Shown here piece by piece: positions 51,919 through 60,606 of a DNA stretch of 64,000 nt. The notes under the pieces were generated by a model that did no database searches, was not told the DNA's origin, and was given only the letters and a program-made list of their open reading frames with translations. Made by a program: the position numbers and the translations under genes. The DNA is taken from NCBI GenBank assembly GCA_036787895.1, contig DAIQOK010000006.1, positions 62,001-126,000 on the forward strand, written 5' to 3'. Source of the stretch: UBA7662 sp036787895 (GTDB lineage Bacteria > Bacteroidota > Bacteroidia > UBA7662). The first letter of the stretch is position 1, and each line of letters opens with the position of its first letter.

Positions 51919-52670
51919 CTGAGACTAAAACGGAAAGGCAAATTGTACTCGACATTCACCTTTTCGCCTTCGGCTATGCCCGGGCTCCAACGTACTTTTT
52001 TCTGCATCAGTTTAACTACACGCATTGCCTCTCCATCCAGGCTGTCGTCTACGGATTTCCGCAATTGAATTTTTTCAATTTTACCAGAAGAATTTACGAC
52101 AAATCCAATGATAACTATGCCTGTAATGTTATGCTCTTTGGCGTAAGGCGGGTATTTGGTATGCTTCGCCATGAAAGCGAGCAACATCTCATCACCTCCG
52201 GGAAAGCTGGGTAATTGTTGATAAACGTAGTAGGCTGTGTCGCTACCGGTGGTTGAAAAACACTGACCAGAGATTAACTCATCGTTTTCGTACAAATCAT
52301 AGCGTCTTCGTTGACCATTGGGATAATAAGATTCTAACGGGCCGTGTTTTTTGCCCCAATGGTAAATTTCTTTAGCGGTGATATTGCCCGAGCTGTCGTA
52401 ATAGATGGCAATGCCATGTTTCAGGCCTTTGTTAATGTCGCCAAAGTCGATATCTGATACCAATTGACCGCTGATTTTTTTGGTGATGATTTTACCTTCA
52501 TTTTTGTTGTCGGGTGCGAAAAAATACGACTTGATATAAAAGGCCTTATCCTGAGTTGTTTCTATTAAATTCCTGTCATAAAATCGGATATCGTCGGCTT
52601 GTTGGGCCTCAAGTTGGTTCGATTTAAGTAAAATCAGACCCAGAAGCAAGGTAAATCGAAGCAAATGCAT
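51915..52670 (-). CDS. TonB-C-terminal-domain protein with MORN-like repeats
   Basis: A 251-residue exported protein (signal ending NQLEAQQ). Residues about 75-150 have MORN-like turns (GKKHGPLESYYPNGQRRRYD). Residues about 165-251 are a TonB C-terminal domain: PSFPGGDEMLLAFM, KYPPYAKEHNITGIVIIGF and VRWSPGIAEGEKVNVEYNLP. It lacks the N-terminal anchor helix of an energy transducer and has a cleavable signal, so it may be a periplasmic relative rather than a working TonB. Confidence 0.82.
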   Translation of the reverse strand: MHLLRFTLLLGLILLKSNQLEAQQADDIRFYDRNLIETTQDKAFYIKSYFFAPDNKNEGKIITKKISGQLVSDIDFGDINKGLKHGIAIYYDSSGNITAKEIYHWGKKHGPLESYYPNGQRRRYDLYENDELISGQCFSTTGSDTAYYVYQQLPSFPGGDEMLLAFMAKHTKYPPYAKEHNITGIVIIGFVVNSSGKIEKIQLRKSVDDSLDGEAMRVVKLMQKKVRWSPGIAEGEKVNVEYNLPFRFSLR

Positions 52671-52770
52671 ATTCGGCAGTTGAACTACAAATGTAACTTT
52701 ATCTCTATATGCTGCTGTTGTTTTTGAAGATTGTCTGCAAAATCAGGTAAACTACTTATGTTTATCGGCC

Positions 52771-53634
52771 ATGATTAATTTATTACAAAAACCTTATCCC
52801 TTACTTGAGAGTACCCCTGCACGCTGGCGGATGTGTATTGTTTTTAGTGTATTTGTGGGGCTTTTTCTCTTTGTCTTCCGGCCCTTCGGTATTGGCAGTT
52901 CACCGGGCTCCATGCTGAATATCGCACTTGCTTATGCAGCTGTTTGTTTTGGCCTGATGGTGTTTTTAAACTTACTCCTGGTGCCGCTTTTGCCGGGTTT
53001 GTTCAAAGAGAGCGCCTGGACAACCGGTCATCAGATATTCTGGACACTGGTGAATGTGCTGGTGATTGGGTTGGGTAATTTGTTGCTTACGAATTGGTTG
53101 TTTGAGGCCCGGCTAAGCTGGGAAAACCTGCTCATATTTGAAGCTTACACCCTGGCCATTGGATTTTTTCCGGTTACCGTGAGTTTTGTGTTGAACCAAA
53201 TCCGCCTGGAGCGGCACTATCTCGAAAAATCCGGCCAGTTGAATGCGCAGTTAACAGTCAGTCCACCTCTTGCGAGAGCTACTGGTCAGGTGGTACTCAG
53301 CTCCGACAATCAAGGAGAAAATCTCGCGCTCAATGTCAGTGATTTTGTGCTGGCCCTAGCCGCCGACAACTATGTGGAGGTGCATTTTTTGGCCGGAAAT
53401 ACTTTAAAAAAAGCCCTGCTCCGCACTACGCTGAGTAGATTAAGTGCCGAACTGGCAGAGCACCCTGCCTGCTGGCGATGCCATAAAAGTTATGTGGTGA
53501 ACCAGGCTTTTGTGGACCGATTTACCGGCAATGCCCAAGGGTATAAACTGCATTTGCAGGCTATGGATTTTCTGGTACCTGTTTCGCGTTCGCTGCATGC
53601 GGAGCTGCAGCAGCGGTTTGATTCTAAGGATTAA
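52771..53634 (+). CDS. Membrane LytTR-domain regulator
   Basis: A 287-residue protein. Four membrane helices (residues about 20-145) are followed by a LytTR DNA-binding domain (about 180-285) with LALAADNYVEVHFL, LRTTLSRLSAEL and CHKSYVVNQAFVDRF. No receiver domain, so it responds directly at the membrane or to a partner. It reaches 11 bases into the convergent T9SS gene. Targets unknown. Confidence 0.88.
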   Translation: MINLLQKPYPLLESTPARWRMCIVFSVFVGLFLFVFRPFGIGSSPGSMLNIALAYAAVCFGLMVFLNLLLVPLLPGLFKESAWTTGHQIFWTLVNVLVIGLGNLLLTNWLFEARLSWENLLIFEAYTLAIGFFPVTVSFVLNQIRLERHYLEKSGQLNAQLTVSPPLARATGQVVLSSDNQGENLALNVSDFVLALAADNYVEVHFLAGNTLKKALLRTTLSRLSAELAEHPACWRCHKSYVVNQAFVDRFTGNAQGYKLHLQAMDFLVPVSRSLHAELQQRFDSKD

Positions 53635-55114
53635 TCTTAACAAAACGAGTAAACTTTTCGTATCCTTCGATATCTGAAATACAAATAAAATAAAGGCCAG
53701 GACTGAGATCTATTACGTCGAGTTGTATTGGAAATGAGTGAAATTCATTTTTGACTATTTTACCCATGTTGTTGTATATCCGAATGTTGGCTGTTCGACC
53801 AATCATCTCATTATCGTCAAAGTTCAGCACACTTGTAGCTGGGTTTGGGTAGCTCATAAAGTGGCTAGGCACAGCTACAAGTGGAGTATCGACAACTACA
53901 ATTGGAGTATCGACGGGTAAACTTGGTAAGCTACCTGCGCGACGGCTTCCGATAGTACGATAGATACATTCAACAATAAACGGAATAGGACTATGGGCAG
54001 ATTTTCGTTCATAATAAGAGTATTGGAAGCCCCAATCGCTTTTGAAATAACTATAGCCAAAACCTGACTGTAGTGAACTATTAATCATTTTTGAATTGTA
54101 CTTGGTCCCGCTTGAGCTAAATGTCTTTGCAAACGTTCGCATGAAATAGGTGTCTGGATTCGAAAAGAAGGGTAATTCATCGAAAAGATGCAATACATGT
54201 GGGTTCTCCCAACTCACCAGACCCCCAGCAAAGTTTGACATAATGTCAAGTATAACCGTGTCATTTTCATTGATGTTAATTAAAACAAATGCGTTGTTTA
54301 TATACTTGTAATATGTTGTTTTTACTAGCCATTTTTGAGTGAAAGATGTTGCACTTAATGGTGCGACTAATTGATATATAAATATTACATTCAAGCGATC
54401 AGAAGAGGGGATGTAATTGTTCAAGTCTCTTTTTTGAATAACTACCGTGTCACCAGGTCCATGAGGTGCATAAGTCTCTTGACTAAATCGCAATCCTTTA
54501 TTTAAAGAAGGGCTGGCATATCCGGCGAGTATAAGGTCGGCATATTGATAGGGATAAGCGCGAAAATCCGGACAACGGACGACTCCCATGTCAGATAACC
54601 ATATTTCCTTATTATTCAAAGAATCGAATTTGCTGCCAGAACTGATTAGTTTGTATTTCCAGATAGGTAATGTGGTCGAAAAATGATTGATAGTATCCAT
54701 TCCCACGAATTGACAGATCAATGAATGTATGCTATCTTGATATATTGGCCAGCTTTGGTAGAGGTTAGTTGTGAAATTCCAGCTAAGCAAAGTGCTATCG
54801 GCTGTTCTGCTCGTCCAAGTGCCAGAATTTTTTTTGGTGAGCCAATTTCCTAAAGGAAAGCCAGTTACTGGCTTAAATTCTTTAAGAAAACCCCATAAAA
54901 GAGCTGTATCTACTATTGTCTGAAAGCTTAAAAACAACGTGTCTCCGTTTCCGAGTGGTGTTACTTGCTGTATGCTGTGACTCTGTATGCGCCGGTTTTC
55001 ATCTTTATAATGCAGAACTACCGAAGCCGGTGGTAAAACGAGTTGTGAAATTACACTCAAAGGAAACAAGCCAAAGCAGGTCACAGTCAGTAAATATTTC
55101 AATAGGTTTTTCAT
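53624..55114 (-). CDS. T9SS-sorted secreted protein, intact copy of a tandem pair
   Basis: A 496-residue exported protein: signal peptide ending SVISQ, then LVLPPASVVLHYKDENRRIQ, and a final domain SYPNPATSVLNFDDN with the end KFTRFVKINP of a T9SS sorting domain. Between them is a family I cannot name. It repeats the order of its upstream neighbour (55143-56627): INHFSTTLPIWKYKL, NKEIWLSDMGVVRCPDF, YASPSLNKGLRFS. Surface or secreted location is expected. Overlaps the LytTR gene by 11 bases. Function unknown. Confidence 0.8.
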   Translation of the reverse strand: MKNLLKYLLTVTCFGLFPLSVISQLVLPPASVVLHYKDENRRIQSHSIQQVTPLGNGDTLFLSFQTIVDTALLWGFLKEFKPVTGFPLGNWLTKKNSGTWTSRTADSTLLSWNFTTNLYQSWPIYQDSIHSLICQFVGMDTINHFSTTLPIWKYKLISSGSKFDSLNNKEIWLSDMGVVRCPDFRAYPYQYADLILAGYASPSLNKGLRFSQETYAPHGPGDTVVIQKRDLNNYIPSSDRLNVIFIYQLVAPLSATSFTQKWLVKTTYYKYINNAFVLININENDTVILDIMSNFAGGLVSWENPHVLHLFDELPFFSNPDTYFMRTFAKTFSSSGTKYNSKMINSSLQSGFGYSYFKSDWGFQYSYYERKSAHSPIPFIVECIYRTIGSRRAGSLPSLPVDTPIVVVDTPLVAVPSHFMSYPNPATSVLNFDDNEMIGRTANIRIYNNMGKIVKNEFHSFPIQLDVIDLSPGLYFICISDIEGYEKFTRFVKINP

Positions 55115-55142
55115 TGCCAGTATGTCGGGTTTGGTTCTTTTG

Positions 55143-56627
55143 TTAAGGGTTAATCTTTACAAAACGAGCATGCTTAGCATAACCAGCGGGGCCGGTAATT
55201 CGAACCGAATACACGCCTGCAGCGTAGCCAGTTAGGTCGAATTGCAGTGGAAAGTGCGATTCGAATTGTTGAACTGCGCGACCTTGGCTATTGTAAATAA
55301 AGACTAGCAACGGCTTGTTCTCCATATTCAGGTCGTTCACAGTCAGGGAACTTGAAGCCGGATTGGGGAAAGCCAATAATTCACTTTGAGCTTCACTGAT
55401 AGCAGGAGACAAAGGAGGAGCCAACTGTGGAGGACTGCCCCAGCGCCGATTACCACGAGTTTGGTAAGTAACCGTCCTTTCATCACTGAGATAACCAACA
55501 GATGATCGGTATACACTCTTGTTATAGTAGTGCATAAATCCCCAATCGCCACGAAAATACGTTCTGGAATAACTGGAAATTATTGAACCGCTTGCTTGAT
55601 TGAGATAATAACCGAATGCATATCCGGGATAGCTGTAAGCATAATACCTCTCGGTGTTTACATCTGGATTTTGTTCAATCGGCAGACTATCATAAACCAT
55701 TACCACACCGTAGTGAGGGACCAGATAGTCAATTATCCCGTTTTCGTACCCTAGGGTATCTATATAAAGTCTTCAGTCTGCCCAACTGGTATCTGAGATA
55801 ATATTGCCCATTTCATCCAACTCATACCTGCGTGTGTTGGTTCGCCATTGCTGACGTGAATAAGTGGGCGAAAGCAGGCTATCCAGTTCGTGTACGAGAT
55901 AATAAACATCAGGATTACCCGGATAGTAAGGTAAACTCCAGATTCTCAAAGCCAAGGTATCACCTGGCGCGTAAGGTGTAAAACTTGCTTTACTAAAGTG
56001 GATGCCCTTTTTGGTGCTCGGGCTGTCGTAGCCCGTGAGCATAAGCTCCCTTTTTTGATAAGGAAAGACGTGAAAATCCGGACAACGTATGATGCCATAA
56101 TTGGATAACCAGATTTCTTTGTTGTTCAGCCAACTCAATAGCTGACCAACCACACTGAGTTTGAATTTCCAGACAGGAAGCGAGGTTGAAAAATGGTTAA
56201 TGGTATCTACACCTAAATACGAGCAGTTTAACTGATTGGCACTGTCCTGGAATACTGTCCAGCTTTGTAGTAGAGGTAAATTAAAATTCCAGTGAAGTTG
56301 CTTGTTGTCGGCAGTCAGGCTTTGCCATTGTCCGTTAGCCAATTTGGTGAGTGCACTGCCTATAGGAAATCCAGTGGACATCATGGTTCGCTGGACAACC
56401 GAAAATTGCAAAACACCTGTATCCACCGCCGAAGGATGACTTTCAAAAAGGGTGTCGCCGTTGGCCTGGGCAAAAATTTGCTGAATGGCATGGCTATGTA
56501 TGCGTCGGTTTTGGTCTTTATAATGCTGTACTACGCCTGCCGGCGGTAAAACCACCTGAGAACTGGCCTGTATGGTCAGAAAACCAATACAAATGACAAT
56601 AAAAAGGCCTGTTAGCGAAGTTTTCAT
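55143..56627 (-). pseudogene. T9SS-sorted paralog broken by an in-frame TGA
   Basis: The 494-codon frame is uninterrupted except for one TGA at 55773-55775. The part before it (284 residues; signal to SSQ, then VVLPPAGVVQHYKDQNRRI) and the part after it (LYIDTLGYENG onward to HARFVKINP) align end to end with the intact copy at 53624-55114. A T9SS domain with FPNPASSSLTVND is retained after the stop. So this is one gene with a nonsense codon, not two genes. TGA is used as a normal stop elsewhere here (purL). A sequencing error, polymorphism or recent inactivation are all possible. Confidence 0.85.
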
Positions 56628-56799
56628 GGCATATAATCCTTCCCTAAATTAGTCAAATGTTCTGAAACTTCCCATATGAGCAGCCACGATTTTGAGACCT
56701 ACAGCTATTTTTTCTATTCCCATTCGTCCCTACACGTTTACCATTGGGCAAATCGCCTTCCCTTACGGCCCTAAAGCTGCCAATCGCCCCTAATTAAGT

Positions 56800-56828
56800 T
56801 TGGATTAAAGTTGAACAAGGCAATTTTG
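56800..56828 (+). promoter_or_regulatory. Possible promoter, TTG-18-CAATTTTG
   Basis: TTG at 56800-56802 and CAATTTTG at 56821-56828, near consensus but with C in place of T. The ATG is at 56846. Confidence 0.4.
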
Positions 56829-56845
56829 GCTCAAACAAAATCGCC

Positions 56846-58687
56846 ATGCAAACCATTTACCAAATCGTTCTTGTGATTCACATTCTGGTCGGAAGCGCAG
56901 CGCTGTTGAGCGGATTGGCCGCCTTATTCTTGCGCAAATTTGGTCGCAACCACCCCAAAGCCGGTAAAGTCTTTTTTATCAGCAGTTTGGGGGTAGCATT
57001 TTCAGCCTTGTATATGGCTGCGGTGAAACCCAATGTGTTTTTGCTGACCATCGGCATTTTCACCTTTTTCCAGACCTATGCCGGTTATCGGTCGATACAG
57101 GACAAAAGCCTGAAACCGACTGGTCTGGATCTCATCATCTGGTTGATCGGAGCCTTGAACGGCATCGCCATGGTCATGCAGGACAATATTGTCATCTGGG
57201 TGTTTGGAGGGATACAAATAGGATTGGTGTTGGTGGACTTACGCACTTACCTTACCCTTTGGCGGGGTGGCAGCTTGCCGGCCAACGCCTGGTTACGCCG
57301 TCACCTGGGCATGATGTTGGGAACTTTTACCGCAGTAGTTACCGCCTTTATTGTAGTGAATTCGGCCGGCTATTGGTGGCAGTGGCTGGGGCCGGTAATT
57401 TTACTGATGCCAATGATCATTTACTGGAACATCAAAATCGGCCGGAAAAGAACTAAACTGCCTAAAGTAGCGGCCGTTTCGCTTTTGCTGGTATTCATGT
57501 CGACCGTTTCGCAGGCCCAACCCTATATCCAAGGAGGTAAAACCCGGCATAGGTTTGCTCAAATGAATGTGGGTATAGACGCTGGTATCAACCCGGCAGC
57601 GAACAGCCACAGTTGGTCAGCACAGACCGGAGGATGGGAAAAAAGCAGTCTGCCTAACCAACTGATGACGCGTCTGATTATTGGAGGAACACATTTTTGG
57701 GGTCATGCCGATTTTTTCATTGCTTTCCCAGTCTATCAGCTACAAAAACAAGGCTATCGTGAGCGGGTTGAATCAGGCTTTCGTTTTTTCCCGTTGGCCA
57801 TTGAAAATAAAAAGATTAGACCTTATTTGGGCATTTCACATCGGGCCATGACATTTCAGGCTGGCGCTGGCGGCACCCACTTTGGACATCGTTTGCCTTT
57901 ATCGGCCGGCCTGTATTACAATCGCGGGCGGCATTTGATCGATTTTGGTTTGAGTTATACACATCGACAAGGAGTAGACTATGCTTTTGCACCAGCTCAA
58001 AATTTGCAAGCTCAAATCCCTGCATTTGGACTTCGTTTAGGTTATAAATGGATGATTGAGACCACCCTAAGTGCCGAAAAAGACTGGCAAAGCGGTCGTG
58101 CCCAGTACCTGACAGATACCTTGGCTAAGCTCGGGAGATTGGATGGTTTTACTTTTGGCATTGGTCCATCAGTGGGTTTCTTTTTAGCTGATGCACAAGG
58201 CTTGGAAGCCGGTTTAACCCAACACCGCATAGGCAGCATCTACCCTGAACTAATGACAGGTTATTACTGGCACCAAGCCGATATCCAGGCAAGTATGGTT
58301 TACCGAAGCTATAAATCGGTCTCGGCTGCCTATGGACTTGAACAGCAACTCCGCCGCCGTGCAATCACCCTGGAGGCCTATAAATTTTTTGGCGATTACC
58401 ATGGTTTTGTGCCTTTCGTGGGACCGGCACTGAGCTATGAAAGCTGGTCGGCCGAAACCAAATTCAACGCCGCAGTGGTAGCTGAAGGTGAATTTCAAGG
58501 CGTAAAACCCGGCCTCACTTTCGGCTGGGACATACGCCCGAACCGTTTGCAATTTTTTTACCTCCGCACCGCTTTACGTTGGTTCCCCAATATGAATCTG
58601 CAGCAGAACAATGGAGTCAGCTTCGCGCTTGATCAACTTGAAGTTAATTTTATTCAGTTGGTAGTTATGCCGGGGAGGGTGTTTTGA
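56846..58687 (+). CDS. Membrane domain fused to an outer-membrane-barrel-like domain
   Basis: A 613-residue protein in two parts. Residues 1-200 have about six membrane helices, like DUF2306-type inner-membrane proteins (HILVGSAALLSGLAALFLRK, HLGMMLGTFTAVVTAFIV). Residues about 205-224 then look like a full Sec signal peptide (KLPKVAAVSLLLVFMSTVSQA, cut after A224). From 225 on the text is amphipathic beta strands typical of an outer-membrane barrel (LIDFGLSYTHRQGVDYAF, YLRTALRWFPNMN). The frame is continuous. Either a true fusion processed into two proteins or a lost boundary between two genes. Confidence 0.7.
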   Translation: MQTIYQIVLVIHILVGSAALLSGLAALFLRKFGRNHPKAGKVFFISSLGVAFSALYMAAVKPNVFLLTIGIFTFFQTYAGYRSIQDKSLKPTGLDLIIWLIGALNGIAMVMQDNIVIWVFGGIQIGLVLVDLRTYLTLWRGGSLPANAWLRRHLGMMLGTFTAVVTAFIVVNSAGYWWQWLGPVILLMPMIIYWNIKIGRKRTKLPKVAAVSLLLVFMSTVSQAQPYIQGGKTRHRFAQMNVGIDAGINPAANSHSWSAQTGGWEKSSLPNQLMTRLIIGGTHFWGHADFFIAFPVYQLQKQGYRERVESGFRFFPLAIENKKIRPYLGISHRAMTFQAGAGGTHFGHRLPLSAGLYYNRGRHLIDFGLSYTHRQGVDYAFAPAQNLQAQIPAFGLRLGYKWMIETTLSAEKDWQSGRAQYLTDTLAKLGRLDGFTFGIGPSVGFFLADAQGLEAGLTQHRIGSIYPELMTGYYWHQADIQASMVYRSYKSVSAAYGLEQQLRRRAITLEAYKFFGDYHGFVPFVGPALSYESWSAETKFNAAVVAEGEFQGVKPGLTFGWDIRPNRLQFFYLRTALRWFPNMNLQQNNGVSFALDQLEVNFIQLVVMPGRVF

Positions 58688-58712
58688 AGCACAATAGAAC
58701 CGGCTATTTGCC

Positions 58713-59312
58713 TTAGTATACCCGCATTTCCAAGTTTGGGAATGAAAATATTTTTCTGTCGGTCATGACCAAATCGACTGTAAATTTTAATCTTTTGTTT
58801 TGCTGGGGTGAGTTTTTCAACCTTAGCTTGTATTGAGCATAACGATCAATACTGTCGTGTGTCTTTAAAAAATCAGCGATCGGCTTGAGGGAGTAATTCA
58901 AGCCAAAATTAAAATGGGAAGTGATGGTGTCGCCTATGTTCCAGATTTGCCCGAATACCGTATCCTTTTTTTGATTGATAATTATGATATCACTAAAATA
59001 GGTTGTTGCTTTTTGATCGACTGCCGGATCACAAGCTTGTGCGGTAGGTATAAACGACCACTGAGCTTTAGGTGTGTTTTGAGCAAGAAGGGAAGCTTTA
59101 CTAACCGTGATTACAATCGTAGCCTGAGAAATTGGATAAAACTGGGTCGTATCGTTTGTGCCAAATAAAGCATGGAATTCGGCCTTCATTTGCTCAATAA
59201 CATACAATTCATTGATGCCTTGAAAATCACAGCCGCACCCGCTCCAACGGCAAGGGCGGCATTGAATCAAAAACATCGAAGCCAGTAATGCCAGTAAACT
59301 TAGCTTTTTCAT
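58713..59312 (-). CDS. Hypothetical Cys-rich lipoprotein
   Basis: A 199-residue lipoprotein. The signal ends FLIQC, directly followed by a Cys-rich stretch RPCRWSGCGCDF. The rest is beta-rich with no domain I know; a third Cys is in QACDPAV. The Cys cluster next to the lipid anchor might bind a metal or form disulfides. It stands alone, convergent with the fusion gene. Function unknown. Confidence 0.65.
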   Translation of the reverse strand: MKKLSLLALLASMFLIQCRPCRWSGCGCDFQGINELYVIEQMKAEFHALFGTNDTTQFYPISQATIVITVSKASLLAQNTPKAQWSFIPTAQACDPAVDQKATTYFSDIIIINQKKDTVFGQIWNIGDTITSHFNFGLNYSLKPIADFLKTHDSIDRYAQYKLRLKNSPQQNKRLKFTVDLVMTDRKIFSFPNLEMRVY

Positions 59313-59368
59313 TCATCTAATGTAGTGAAGTAATTCGGATTGCTCAAGATCGTTGCAACCTAAATCTG

Positions 59369-59833
59369 TTAGGAGATGCTGATTATCTGGCTTTTAGCTT
59401 GCTGTTGAAATTCAAAAGTTTCGCCTGCCTTTTTGCCAAGCATTTTCTGAGCGATGGGCGATGCGGTTGAAATGACCCAAATGACTTCATCATCGACTTC
59501 TAATTTACCGAAAGCCAGGGCGAGTAAATAGGTGTTTTTGTCGGTTTTCACTAAGCTACCACTTCCAATATGCCGGTGTTGTACAGCCGAGTCGATGTTT
59601 TGGAGCTGATGAATTTGTTGATGAAGCAGCCCTAGTTGCTGCTCTAACTTGTCCATTTCCTGCTGCATCATGGCGCGGCCTGTTTCGAATTTGTCGCCGG
59701 CACTGCTTTTGGTGTCGTTGTCGCGGCTTTCTTTCGCCGCCGCCAAGGCCGTTTCGAGAACTTTTTTTCGCTCTTCGAGTATGGTGCGCAATTGGTGGAT
59801 GAGCCGGGCTTTATCGGGCAAGGGTACAGACAT
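59369..59833 (-). CDS. GreA/GreB-like transcription factor family protein
   Basis: A 154-residue protein: an N-terminal coiled coil (KVLETALAAAKESRDN ... QQEMDKLEQQLGLLHQQIH) followed by a compact beta domain ending VISTASPIAQKMLGKKAGET, the GreA C-terminal signature. The tip acidic residues of GreA are partly kept (SSAGDKFETG). It would bind the polymerase secondary channel. Databases often mislabel this Bacteroidota group as 3-oxoacyl-ACP synthase, which does not fit. Confidence 0.82.
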   Translation of the reverse strand: MSVPLPDKARLIHQLRTILEERKKVLETALAAAKESRDNDTKSSAGDKFETGRAMMQQEMDKLEQQLGLLHQQIHQLQNIDSAVQHRHIGSGSLVKTDKNTYLLALAFGKLEVDDEVIWVISTASPIAQKMLGKKAGETFEFQQQAKSQIISIS

Positions 59834-59855
59834 CGCTTAAATATAACGCATAAAA

Positions 59856-59885
59856 AATGGCCAAGCCCGGAAGGACTTCGCCATT
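59856..59885 (-). terminator. Terminator of the cold-shock protein gene
   Basis: On the reverse strand AATGGCGAAGTCC, loop TTCC, and a matching arm to GGCCATT, followed by TTTTTT-like text. It lies 13 bases past the cold-shock stop. Confidence 0.8.
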
Positions 59886-59898
59886 CATGTATTCAAAA

Positions 59899-60417
59899 TT
59901 AGGCTTTCGGATTTTCTGCCTGAGGAGCTTCTGGAGCACTGGGTGTGGGTTTTGCTGCAGCTGCAACAAATTTCCTGACCTGTGTAGCCTGAAGGCCTTT
60001 CGGACCAGATTCAGTCTCAAAATTGACTTGATCACCTTCTTTTACCAACTCCAACATGGCATTGGCATGGATGAACACACTTTCCTGCGATTCATGGTCT
60101 TTAATAAAACCATATCCTTTGGCTTCATTAAAGAAGGTAATCGTGCCCTTTCGAATTAAATCTGCCGGGTCGATAGGTTTTTGACGGGACACACTCACCT
60201 GAATGTCTTCCGACTGAATGGCCAGTTTGCGTTTTGGATCCGGTGGCGTAGCTGAAATATTGCCTTCGTGGTCGACATAAGCAATCATATCATCAAGACC
60301 TTTTCCTTTGTCGGAATTGGCACGGCGTTCTTCTTTTTTCTGCGCCTTGTCTTGCTTCTTTTTGAGGCGTTTTTTTTCGTTTTCTTTTTTGTTGAATGTT
60401 TCTTGCGATCTGCCCAT
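59899..60417 (-). CDS. Cold-shock domain protein with basic N-terminal extension
   Basis: A 172-residue protein. Residues about 1-35 are very basic and helical (KKENEKKRLKKKQDKAQKKE). The cold-shock domain is at about 87-150 with RNP1-like NEAKGYGFIKD and RNP2-like SVFIHANAM, both intact. The tail is Ala/Pro rich. It should bind single-stranded RNA and help translation; the basic tail may add RNA affinity. A perfect TACCTTTG box 84 bases upstream predicts a long 5' leader, as cold-shock genes often have. Confidence 0.88.
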   Translation of the reverse strand: MGRSQETFNKKENEKKRLKKKQDKAQKKEERRANSDKGKGLDDMIAYVDHEGNISATPPDPKRKLAIQSEDIQVSVSRQKPIDPADLIRKGTITFFNEAKGYGFIKDHESQESVFIHANAMLELVKEGDQVNFETESGPKGLQATQVRKFVAAAAKPTPSAPEAPQAENPKA

Positions 60418-60500
60418 AAATGTTTAAAAAATTAGTAATCCGACTCTGGTTAGGCGGTCGGAACGGGTGTTGTAGATCGCGGTAACGAGTAAAAGGAAGA

Positions 60501-60508
60501 CAAAGGTA
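60501..60508 (-). promoter_or_regulatory. TACCTTTG -7 box of the cold-shock gene
   Basis: TACCTTTG on the reverse strand matches TAnnTTTG. It gives a leader of about 80 bases before the ATG, unlike most promoters here, which sit close to their start codons. No clear -33 TTG. Confidence 0.5.
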
Positions 60509-60606
60509 GCTAATTTTCAGGACTTTCCTTTGCTTAGATCGGGCTTTAGCTGCTGTGCAGCGCTAAACCTCGAGCGCAGCGAAGCTAAACCCGGTCTCAG
60601 CAGCAC

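Noticed and set aside
55773..55775. TGA as a recoded Trp codon or selenocysteine
   Set aside because: TGA is a normal stop for other genes here (purL), and no SECIS-like stem or Sec context is evident; a nonsense change or read error is simpler.
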